Assembly (NCBI RefSeq): GCF_937616625.2
Contig: NC_065575.1
Coordinates: 27,775,001-27,839,000, forward strand
DNA length: 64,000 nt
Reading direction: 5' to 3'
Origin: Mercurialis annua
Lineage: Eukaryota; Streptophyta; Magnoliopsida; Malpighiales; Euphorbiaceae
In this document: positions 12,601-24,384 of the stretch, piece by piece
Layout of the letters: each line of letters opens with the position of its first letter
Position numbering within the stretch: the stretch's first letter is position 1
Position numbers and translations under genes: made by a program
Notes under the pieces: generated by a model
The model's input: the letters and a program-made list of their open reading frames with translations, nothing else
What the model was told of the DNA's origin: nothing
Database searches by the model: none

Positions 12601-15600
12601 GTTAAAAGTGACAATAGATTAGTATGTCGCGTCTGAAGTCTTTTTAACGCTTCGTTCTGATTACCTACACAAGGTTCGGTTATATTATGCAAAGTGTGCG
12701 TGAAAAGTGACGGTAGATTAGTATGTCGCGTCTCAAGTCTCTTTAACGAGTCTACCTTGCTTATGTCGCGTCACAAATCTCTCTAACGCGTCGTTCCGAT
12801 TACCTAAGCATTAGGTTGTATTACGGAAAGTGTGAGTTAAAAGTGACGCTAGATTACTATGTCGCATCACAAGTCTCTTTAACGCGTCGTTCCAATTACC
12901 TAAGCCTCGTTAGGTTATATTACGCAACGTGTGCATGAAATTTCACGCTAGATTAGTATGTCGCATCACAAGTCTCTTTATCTCGTCGTTCCGATGACCT
13001 AAACATGGTTAGGCTTTATTACGCAAAGTGTGCGTGAAAAGTGACGCTAGATTAGTATGTCGCGTCTAAAGTCTCTTTAACGTGTGGGTCCGATTACTTA
13101 TGCATGGTTAGGTTATATTACGCAAAGTGTGCGTGAAAAGTGACGCTAGATTAGTATGTCGCGTCACAAGTCTCTTTAACGCGTTGTTCCGATTACCTAA
13201 GCATGGTTAGGTTCTATTACGCAAAGTATGCGTGAAAAGTGACGCTAGATTAGTATGTCGCGTCACAAGTCTCTTTATGGCGTCGTTCAGATTTCCTAAG
13301 CATTGATAGGTTATATTACACAAAGTGTGCATGAAAAGTGACGGTAGATTAATATGTCATGTCTCAATTCTCTTTAATGCGTCAGTTTGATTATTTCAGC
13401 ATGGTTTGGATATATTACACAAAGTGTGAGTGAAAAATGACGCTAGAATAGTATGTTGAGTCACAAAGCTCTTTACTGCGTCATTCCGATTATCTAAGCA
13501 TGGTTAGGTTATATTACATAAAGTTTGCATGAAAAGTAATGCCTGATTAGTATGTCGTATCTCAATTCTCTTTAACGCGTCGGTTCTATTACTTCAGCAT
13601 AGTTTATATTAAGCAAAGTGTGCGTGAAAAGTGAGGCTAGATTAGTATGTCGTGTCTCAAGTCGCTTTAACGCGCCGGTCCAATTACTTCTGCATGGTTA
13701 GGTTATATTACACAAAATGTGCATCAAAGTGACGCTAGATTAGTTTGTCGCGCCTCAAGTCTCCTAACGAGTCTTTCCAAATATCTAAGCATGGTTAATT
13801 TATATTATGCAAAGTGTGCGTGAAAAGTGACACTAGATTAGTATGTCGCATCACAAGTCTCTTTAACGCATCGTTCTTATTACCTAAGCATGGTTAGGTT
13901 ATATTACGTAAAGTGTGCATGAAAAGTTACGCTGGATTAGTCGGTTGCATCTCATTATCTTTAACGCATCGTTTCGATTACGTAAGCATGGTTAGGTTAT
14001 ATTACGCAAAGTGTGCGTGAAAAGTGACGCAAGATTAGTATGTCGCGCCTCAAGTCTCTTTGACGCGCCGGTCCGATTAATTCAGCATGGTTAGGTTATA
14101 TTACGCGAAGTGGCCATGAAAAGTGACGCTAGATTAGTTTGTCGCGCCTCAAGTCTCTTTAACGCATCGTTCCGATTACCTAAGCATGGCTAGGTTATAT
14201 TACCCAAAGTGTGCGTGAAAAGTGACAATAGATTAATATGTCGCGCCTTAAGTCTTTTTAACGAGTCGTTCTGATTACCTAAGCATAGTTAGGTTATATT
14301 ACGCAAAGAGTGCGCAAAAAGTGACGCTAGATTAGTATGTCGCATCTCAAATGTCTTTAACGCGTCGTTCGATTTCCTAAGCATGGTTAGGTTATATTAT
14401 GCAAAGTTTGCGTGAAAAGTGACAGTACATTAGTATGTCACGTCTCAAGTGTTCTTTAATGGTTCTTTTATGATTATCTAAGCATGGTTAGGTTATATTA
14501 TGCAAAGTTTGCGTGAAAAGTGACGGTTGATTAGTATGTCATGTCTCAAGTCTCTTTAACGTGTCGTTTTGATTACCATGATTATGTCGCGTCACTAATT
14601 TCTCTAACCCCCCCCCCCTCGTTCTTATTACCTAAGCATGTTTCGGTTATATTACGCAGAGTGTTTGTGAAAAGTGACAATAGATTAGGATGTCGCATCT
14701 CAAGTCTCTTTAACGCATTATTTCGATTACCATGCTTATGTTGCATCAAAAGTCTCTGTAACGTGTCGTTCCGATTTCCTAAGCATGGTTAGGTTATATT
14801 ACGGGAAGTGTGAGTTAAAAGTGACGCTAGATTACTATGTCGTGTCACAAGTCTCTTTAACGCGTCGTTCCGATTACCTAAGCATGGTTAGGTTATTTTA
14901 CGCAAAGTGTGCGTGCAAAGTGACGCTAGATTAGTATGCCGCGTCACAAGTCTCTTTGACGCGTCGTTCCGATTATCTAAGCATATTTGGTTATATTACG
15001 CAATGTGTGCATGAAAAGTGACGCTTGAATAGTATGTCGTGTCACAAGTCTCTTTAACGTGTCGTTCCGTTTATCTAATCATGGTTATGTTACATTACGC
15101 AAAGTGTGCGTGAAAAGTGACGCTAGATTAGAATTTCGCTCTAAAGTCTCTTTAACGCGTCGTTCCGATAAACTAAGTATGGTTAGGTTATTACTAAGCA
15201 AAATGTGTGTGAAAAGGGACGCTAGATTAGTATGTTTTTTCTCAAGTCTTTTTAATTCGTCATTTCAATTACCATGCTTATGTCGCGTCACGAGTCTCAG
15301 TAACGCGCCGTTCCGATTACCTAAGTATAGTTAGCTTATATTACGCAAAGTGTGCGTGAAAAGTGACGCTAGATTAGTATGTCGCGTCTCAAATTTTCTT
15401 AACGCGTCGTTCCGATTACCTTAGCATGGTTAGGTTATATTATGCAAAGAATGCGTTAAAAGTGATGCTAGATTAGTATGTCGCATTTCAAATCTGATTA
15501 ACGCATCGTTCCGATTACCTAAGCATGGTTATGTTATATTACGCAAAGTGTGCGTTAAAAGGGATAATAGATTAGTATGTCGCGTCTCAAGTCTTTTTAA

Positions 15601-18407
15601 TGCGTCGTTCCGATTACCTAAGCATTGTTTGGTTATATTAGGCAGAGAATGTGTGAAAAGTGACGCTTTATTTACTATGTCGCGTCACAAGTCTCATTAA
15701 CGCGTTATTCCGATTACCTAAGCATGTGTTATATTTCGCAAATTGTGCGTGATAAGTGACGCTAGATTATTATGTCGCGTCTGAAGTCTCATTAACGTGT
15801 TGTTCCGATTAACTAAGCATGGTTAGGTTATATTACGCAAAGTGTGCTTGAAAAGTGACGCTAGATTAGTTTGTCGCATCTCGAGTCACTTTAAAGCGTC
15901 GTTTCGATTACCTAAGCATGGTTAGGTTATATTACGCAAAGTATGCGTCAAAACTGACACTAAATTAGTATGTCGGGTCTCAAGTCTCTTTAACTCGTCG
16001 TTACGATTACCTAAGCATGGTTTGGTTATATTACGCAATGTGTGCGTGAAAAGTAACGCTAGATTAGTATGTCGTGACTCAAGTCTCTTTAATGCGTCGG
16101 TCCGATTACTTCAGCATGGTTAGATTATATTACGCAAAGTGTACGTAAAAAGTGACGCTAGATTAGTATGTAGCGTCACAAGTCTCTTTAACGCGTCGTT
16201 CCGATTATCTAAGCAAGATTAGGTTATATTACGCAAAGTGTGCGTGAAAAGTAACGTTTGATCAGTATGTCACGTCACAAGTCTCTTTAACGCGTCGTTC
16301 CGATTACCTAAGCATGGTTAGGTTATATTACGCAAAGTGTGCGTGAAAAGTGACGCTAAATTAGTATGTCCCGTCTCAAGTCTCTTTAATGCGTCGTTCC
16401 GATTAATTAAGTGTGGTTAGGTTATATTACGTAAAATGTGCGTGAAAAGGGACGTAGATTAGTATGTCGCTTCTCAAGTCTCTTTAACTCGTTGTTTCGA
16501 TTACCATGCTTATATCGCTTCACAAGTCTTACTAACGCGCCGTTACGATTACCTAACCATGGTTAGGTTTTACTATGCAAATTGTGCATGAAAAGTGACG
16601 CTTGATTAGTATGTTGTGTTTCAAGTCTTCTTAACGTGTTGTTCCGATGACCATGGTTATGTTATATTACGCAAAGAATGCGTAAAAAGTGACGTTAGAT
16701 TATTATCTCGCGTCTTAAATATCTTTAACGCATCGTTCCGATTACCTAAGCATGGTTACATTATATTACCCAAAGTGTGCGTTAAAAGTGACAATAGATT
16801 AGTATGTCGCGTCGCAAGTTTATTAAAAGTGTCGTTCTGATTACCTAAGCATGGTTAGGTTATATTACGCGAAGTGTGCGTGAAAAGTGACGCTATATTA
16901 CTATGTCGCGTCACAGGTCTCATTAACGCGCCGTTCTGTTTTCCTAAGCATGTGTTATATTACGCAAATTTTGCGTGAAAAGTGACGCTAGATTATTATG
17001 TCGCGTCTCAAGTCTCATTAACTTGTCGTTCCGATTAACTAAGCATGGTTAGGTTATATTACGCAAAATGTTCTTGAAAAGTGATGCTAGATTAGTTTGT
17101 CGCATCTCAAGTCTCTTTAAAGCGTCGTTTCGATTACCTAAGCATGGTTAGGTTATATTACGCAAAGTGTGCGTGAAAAGTGATGCTAGATTAGTATGTC
17201 GCGTCTCAAGTCTCTTTAACTCGTTGTTTCAATTACCATGCTTATGTCGCGTCACAAGTCTCACTTACGCGTCGTTCCAATTACCTAAGCATGGCTAGGT
17301 TATATCACACAAAGCGTGCGTGAAAAGTGACGCTAGATTAGTATGTCGCGTCTCAATTCTCTTTAACACGTCGTTTCGATTATCAGGATTATATCGCGTC
17401 ACAAGTCTCTCAAACGCGTCGTTCCGATTACCTAAGCATGGATTGGTTATATTACGCAAAGTGTGCGTGAAAAGTGATGCTAAATTAATATGTCGTGTCT
17501 CAAGTCTCTTTAGCGCGTCGTTCCGATTACCTAAGCATGGTTAGGTTATATTATGCAAAGTGTGCGTTAAAAGTGATAATATATTAGTATGTCGCGTCTC
17601 AAGTCTTTTTAACATGTTGTTACGATTACCTAACTATGGTTAGGTTATATTAAGCAAAGTGTGCATAAAAAGTGACGCTAGATTTGTATGTCGTAGCTCA
17701 AGTCTCTTTTACGCGTGGTTTCGATTACCATGCTTATGTCGCGTCACAAGTCTCCATAACGTGTCGTTCCGATTACCTAAGGATGGTTAGGTTATATTTC
17801 GCGAAGTGTGCGTAAAAAGTGACGCAATATTAGTATATCACATCACAAGTCTCTTTAACTCGTAGTTCCGATTACCAAATCATGGTTAGGTAATATTACG
17901 CAAAGTGTGCGTGAAATGTGACCCTAAATTAGTATGTCGCGACTCAAGTCTCTTTAACGCGTCGGTCCGATCACATAAGAATGGTTAGGTTATATTATGC
18001 AAAGTGTGCGTGAAAAGCGATACTAGATTAGTATGTCGCGTCACAAGTCTCTTTAATGCGTCGTTTCGATTACCTAAGCATGGTTTGGTTATATTACGCA
18101 AAGTGTGCGTGAAAAGTGACACTAGATTAGTATGTCGCGTCTCAAGTGTCTTTATCGCGCCGGTCCGATTACTTCTGCATGGTTAGGTTATATTATGCAA
18201 ATTGTTCATGAAAAGTGACGCTTGATTAGTTTGTTGCGCCTCAAGTCTCTTTAACACGTCGTTCCGATTACCTAAGCATGGTTAGGTTATATGCTTATGT
18301 CGCGTCACAAGTATCACTAACGCGTCGTTCTGATTACCTAAGCATGGTTAGGTTATATTACGCAAAGTGTGCGTGAAAAGTGACGCTCGATTAATATGTC
18401 GCGTCAC
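6678..18407. repeat. Satellite A array, right block (99-bp unit)
   Basis: This is the continuation of satellite A after the Copia insertion, about 118 unit-equivalents in constant orientation. It includes a recurrent 147-bp long variant (99 bp plus a ~48-bp partial copy that begins ATGCTTATGTCGCGTCAC) that is often followed by a diagnostic unit with ACGGAAAGTGTGAGTTAAAAG and GATTACTATG. A C11 run occurs at 14608-14618. Open frames up to 191 codons occur because 99 is a multiple of three; they have no gene structure. The array ends inside GTCGCGTCAC, where satellite B starts. Confidence 0.97.
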
Positions 18408-19079
18408 CTTTTTAGCGATTTAGGCCAAACGTTTACAAACGTTACGAAACAAATCCAAACGTTTCACATTTTTAGAGATTTTAGCCAAACGTTTACAAAC
18501 GTTACAAAATAAAACCAAATGTTTCCCCTATTTAGCAATTTAAGCCAAACGTTTACAAACATTACAAAAGAAATCCAAACGTTTCACCTTTTTAGCGATT
18601 TAAGCCAAAACGTTTACAAAAGGTTATGAAACAAATCCAAACGTGTCACCTTTTTAGCAATTTAGCCAAACATTATGGAACAAAACCAAACGTGTCACCT
18701 TTTTAGCAATTTAGCCAAACGTTTACAAAGGTTATGAAACAAATCGCTAAAAAGGTGAAACGTTTACAAACAAAACCAAACATTTACAAACGTTACAAAA
18801 CGAATCCAAACGTTTCTCATTTTTAGCAATTTAAGCCAAACGTTTACAAACGCTACGAAACATTTATAAACGTTACGAAACAAGACCAAACGTTTAAAAC
18901 ATTATGAAACAAATGCAAACATTTCACATTTTTAGTGATTTAAGCCAAACGTTTACAAACGTTTGTAAACATTTGCTTTTGTTTCGTAATGTTTGTAAAC
19001 GTTTGTATTAAATCACTAAAAAGATGAAACGTTTGAATTTGTTTCGTAACGTTTGTAAACGTTTGGCTTAAATCGCTAA

Positions 19080-21000
19080 AAAGGTGAAATGTTTGGATTT
19101 GCTTCATAACGTATTAAACGTTCGGATTAAATAGTATCGTTTTAAACGATTGTTTACAAACGTTACGAAGCAAATCCAAACGTTTCCCCATTATAGCGAT
19201 TTAAGCTGAACGTTTACAAATGTTACAAAACAAACCCAAACGTTTCATCTTTTTAGCGATTTAAGCCAAACGTTACGAAACAAATCCAAACATTTCACCT
19301 TTTTAGAAATTTAAGCCATACATTTACAAACGTTACGAAAAAAAAACCAAACATTTCACCTTTTTAGCAATTTAAGTCAAACGTTTAAAACGTTATGCAA
19401 TAAATCAAAACATTTCACCTATTTAGCAATTTAAGCCAAACGTTTACAAACGTTACTAAACAAAACCAAACGTTTTCCCTTCTTAGCAATTTAAGCAAAA
19501 CGTTTACAAACGTTACGAAACAAAACCAAATGTTTCACCTTTTTAGCAATTTAAGCCAAATGTTTACAAATTATTAGCGATTTAAGCCAAACTTTTACAA
19601 ACGCTACGAAACAAATCTAAACGTTTCACCTTTTTAGCGATTTAAGCCGAACGTTTACAAACGTTACCAAACAAATCCAAACGTTTCACCTTTTTAGCGA
19701 TTTAAGCCAAACGTTTACAAATTTACAAAATAAAACCAAATGTTTCCCCCTTTTTAGCAATTTAAGCCAAACTTTACAAACGCTACGAAACAAATCCAAA
19801 CATTTGACCTTTTTAGCGATTGAAGCCAAACGTTTAAAAACGTTACGAAACAAATCCAAACATTTTCCCATTTTAGTGATTTAAGCCAAACTTTTACAAA
19901 CGTTACTGAAGAAAACAAAACGTTCACATTTTTAGCGATTTACGCCAAAGGTTTAGAAACGTTACAAACCAAATCCACACGTTTCCCCTTTTTAGAGATT
20001 TAAGCTAAACGTTTAAAACGTTACGAAACAAATCCAAACGTTTTACCTTTTTAGCGATTTAAGCCAAACGATTACAACGTTGCGAAACAAATCCAAACGT
20101 TTCACCTTTTTAGCGATTTAAGCCAAACATTTACAAACGTTTACAAACATTACGAAACAAATCCAAGCGTTTCACATTTTTAGCGATTTAAGCCAAACGT
20201 TTTCAAATGTTACGAAACAAATCCAAACGTTTCACCTTTTTAGCAATTTAAACAAAACGTTTACAAACGTTACGAAACAAATCCAAGCGTTTCATCTTTT
20301 TAGCAATTTAAGCCAAACATCTTTAAACGTTACGGAACAAATCTAAGTGTTTCCCCTTTTTAGCAATTTAAGCCAAACGGTTACAAATGTTATGAAACAA
20401 ATCAAAACGTTTACAAAGGTTATATGAAACAAATCCAAACTTTTCACCCTTTTAGTGATTTAGGCCAAACGTTTACAAACGTTACGAAACAAATCCAAAC
20501 ATTTCACCTTTTTAGCAATTTAAGCCAAACGTTTATAAACGTTAAGAAATAAAACCAAAAATTTTACCTTTTTAGCAATTTAAGCCAAACGTTTACAAAT
20601 TTACGAAACAAAACCAAACGTTCACCTTTTTTATAATTTAAGCCAAACGTTTCACATTTTTAACGATTTAAACCAAACATTTACAAACGTTACGAAACAA
20701 ATCCAAACGTTTGGTTTTGTTCCGTAACGTTTGTAAACGTTTGGCTTAAATCACTAAAAAGGTGAAACGTTGCGTTTGGATTTGTTTCGTAATGTTTTAA
20801 ACGTTTGGTTTTGTTTCGTAACGTTTTAAACGTTTGGTTTTGTTTCGTAACGTTTGTAATCATTTGGCTTAAATCGCTAAAAAGGTGAAACGTTTGGTTT
20901 TGTTTCGTAATATTTGTAAACGTTCGGCTTAAATCACTTAAAAGGTGAAATGTTTTGTTTTGTTTCGTAATGTTTGTAAACGTTTGGTTTAAATTGCTAA
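19080..21000. repeat. Segment of satellite B with diverged copy at 36830-38470
   Basis: This segment contains two orientation switches whose junction sequences recur in the same order near 36880 and 38350: the unusual joint TTAAATAGTATCGTTTTAAA (19126-19145), and the AAACGTTTGGTTTTGTTCCG joint at about 20706-20725. Flanking units also match unit by unit, so the two regions derive from one ancestral segment. Confidence 0.75.
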
Positions 21001-24000
21001 AAAGGTGAAACGCTTGGACTTATTTCGTAATGTTTGTAAACGTTTGGCTTAAATCTCTAATAATGTGAAACGTTTGGATTTGTTTCGTAACGTTTTAAAC
21101 GTTTGGTTTTGTTTCGTAAAGTTTGTAAACGTTTAGCTTAAATCGCTAAAAAGGTGAAACGTTTGGTTTTGTTCCGTATCGTTTGTTATCGTTTGGCTTA
21201 AATCGCTAAAAATGTGAAACTTTTGGATTTGTTTATAACGTTTCAAAAGTTTGGTTTTGTTTCGTAATGTTTGTAAACTATTGTCTTAAATCGCTAAAAA
21301 GGTGAAACGTTTGGGCTTGTTTCGTAACATTTGTAAATGTTTGGCTCAAATCGCTAAAATGGGGAAACGTTTGGATTTGTTTTGTAATGTTTGTAAACAT
21401 TTTTTTTAAATCGCTAAAAAGGTGAAACGTTTGGTTTTGTTTCGTAACGTTTGTAAATGTTCGGCTTAAATCGCTAAAAATGTGAAACGTTTGTGTTTGC
21501 CTTAAATAGATAAAAAGGTTTCACGTTTGGATTTGTTTCGTAACCTTTGTAAACTTTTGGATTTGTTTTATAACGTTTGTAAACGTTTGGCTTAAATCGC
21601 TAAAAAGGCGAAACATTTGGTTTTGCTTCATAACCGTTGTAAACGTTTGGCTTAAATCGCTAAAAAGGGGAAACGTTTGGATTTGTTTCGTAATGTTTGT
21701 AAACATTTGGTTTAAATCACTTTAAAGGGCAAATATTTGGATTTATTTCGTACTGTTTGTAAACGTTTGGCTTAATACAAATCCAAACGTTTACGAAATG
21801 TTTAACCTTTTTAGCGATTTAAGCTAAACGTTTACAAACGTTACGAAACCAATCCAAGCGTTTCACCTTTTTAGCAATTCTAGCCAAACGTTTACAAACG
21901 TTACGTAACAAATCTAAACTTTTCACCTATTTAGCAATTTAATACAAATACGAAACAAATCCAAACGTTTCACCTTTTTAGCAATTTAAGCCAAACGTTT
22001 ACAAACGTTACGGAACAAATCCAAACGTTTCCCCATTTTAGCGATTTAAGGCAAAGGTTTACAAACGTTACGAAACAAATCCAAACGTTTCCCAATTTTA
22101 GCTATTTAAGCCAAACATTTACAGACGTTACGAAACAAATCCAAACGGTTCGCCTTTTTTTCGATTTAATCCAAACGTTTACAAACGTTACGAAGAAACA
22201 AATCCAAATGCTTCATATTTTTAGCAATTTAAGCCAAACGTTTACAAACGTAACGAAACAAATCCAAACGTTTCCCTATTTAGCGATTTAAGCCAAACGT
22301 TTCACCTTTTTAGCGATTTAAGCCAAATGTTTACAAAAGTTACGAAACCTTTTTAAGCCAAACGTATAAAAACAAAAAGTGAAACGTTTGGATTTGTTTC
22401 GTAACGTTTGTAGACGTTTAGCTTAAATTCCTAAAAAGGTGAGACGCTTGGATTTGTTTCGTAACATTTGTAAATGTTTGGCTTAAATCGCTAAAAAGGT
22501 GAAACGTTTGGATTTGTTTCGTAACATTTGTAAACGTTTGGCTTTGTTTCGTAACGTTTGTAAACGTTTGGCTTAAATCGCTAAAAATGTGAAACATTTG
22601 GATTTGTTTCGTAATGTTTTAAACGTTTGGCTTAAATTGCTAAAACGGTGAAACGTTTGGATTTGTTTTGCAACGTTTGTAAACGTTTGATTTTGTTTCG
22701 TAACGTTTGTAAACGTTTGCCTTAAATCGCAAAAAAGGTGAAACGTTTGGATTTTGCAAACGTTTGCAAACTTTACAAAACAAATCCAAATGTTTCATAT
22801 TGTTAGCGATATAAGGCAAACGTTTACAAATGTTTGGATTTGTTTCGTAACGTTTGTAAACGTTCGGCTTAATTTGATGAAAAGGTAAAATGCTTGGATT
22901 TGTTTCGTAACGTTTGTAAACGTTTGGCTTCAATTGCTAAAAAGGTGAAACGTTTGGATTTGTTTCGTAACGTTTATAAACGTTTGGTTTTAATTTGTAA
23001 CGTTTATAAATGTTTGGCTTAAATCGTTAAAAAATTGAAACGTTTGGTTTTCTTTTGTAACTTTTGTAAACGTTTGGCTCAAATCGCAAAAAAGGTGAAA
23101 CGTTTGGTTTTGTTTTGTAACGTTTGTAAACGTTTGGCTTAAATTGCTAAAAAGGGGAAACATTTGGTTTTGTTTCGTAACATTTGTAAATGTTTGGCTT
23201 AAATCGCTAAAAAGGTGAAACATTTGGATTTGTTTCGTAACTTTTGTAAACATTTGGCTTAAATAGCTAAAAAGGTGAAACGTTTGGTTTTGTTTCGTAA
23301 CGTTTGTAAACATTTGGCTAAAATCGCTAAAAAGGTAAAACTGTTGGTTTTTTTAATAACGTTTGTAAATATTTGGCTTAAATCGCTAAAAAGGTGAAAC
23401 GTTTGGCTTATATCGCGAAAAAGGTGAAACGTTTGGTTTTGTTTAGTAGAGTTTGTAAACTTTTGGCTTAAATTGCTAAAATGTGTAAACGTTTTGATTT
23501 ATTTCGTAACATTTGTAAACGTTTGGCTTCAATCGCTAAAAAGGTGAAACGTTTGGATTTATTTCGTAACGTTTGTAAACGTTTGGCTTTGTTTTGTAAT
23601 GTTTGTAAATGTTTGGCTCAAATAGCTAAAAAGGTGAAACGTTTGGTATTGTTTAGTAACGTTTGTAAACATTTGGCTTAAATCACTAAAAAGGTGATAT
23701 GCTTAGATTTGTTTCGTAACGTTTGTAAACGTTTGGCTTAAATCGCTAAAAAGCGGAACGTTTGGATTTGTTTCGTAACGTTTTTAACATAATCTAACGT
23801 TTGGGTTTGTTTCGTAACGTTTGTAAACATTTGGATTCAATCACTAAAAAGGGGAAGCGTTTGGATTTGTTTCATAACGTTTGTAAACGTTTGGCTTTAA
23901 TTGCTAAAAAGGTGAAACGTTAGATTATGTTTTGTAACGTTTGTAAACGTTTGGCTTAAATCGCTAAAAAGGTGAAATGCTTGGATTTGTTTCGTAACGT

Positions 24001-24384
24001 TTGTAAATGTTTTGCTTAAATCGTTAAAAAGGGGAAACGTTTGTCTTTGTTTTGTAACATTCGCAAACGTTTGGCTTAAATGGCTAAAAAGGTGAAACGC
24101 TTGGATTTGTTTCGTAACGTTTGTAAACATTTGGCTTAAAAAGCTAAAAAGGGGAAACGTTTGGTTTTGTTTCGTAAAGTTTGTAAACGTTTGGCTAAAA
24201 TTGCTAAAAAGGTGAAACTTTTGGTTTTGTTACATAACGTTTGGCTTAAATCGCTAAAAATGTGAAACGTTTGGCTTAAATCGCGAAAAAGGTGAAACGT
24301 TTGGTTTTGTTTCGTAGAGTTTGTAAACTTTTGGCTTAAATTGCTAAAATGTGTAAACGCTTTGATTTGTTTCGTAACGTTTAT
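20889..24384. repeat. 3.5-kb tandem duplication in satellite B, copy 1
   Basis: Sequence from here repeats at a distance of 3497 bp (3496 after a one-base deletion near 24798) and is nearly identical. For example, 21521-21706 recurs exactly at 25017-25202 and 22990-23313 at 26486-26809. The copy spans about 58 satellite units and includes orientation switches. Edges are accurate to about 10 bp. Confidence 0.92.

Noticed and set aside
14608..14618. C11 homopolymer in satellite A
   Set aside because: A single occurrence in an otherwise ordinary unit; most simply slippage or a sequencing error.
1..18407. CENP-B box or telomere-type repeat within satellite A
   Set aside because: I saw no match to the NTTCGNNNNANNCGGGN pattern in the common unit and no TTTAGGG tandem runs anywhere in the window.
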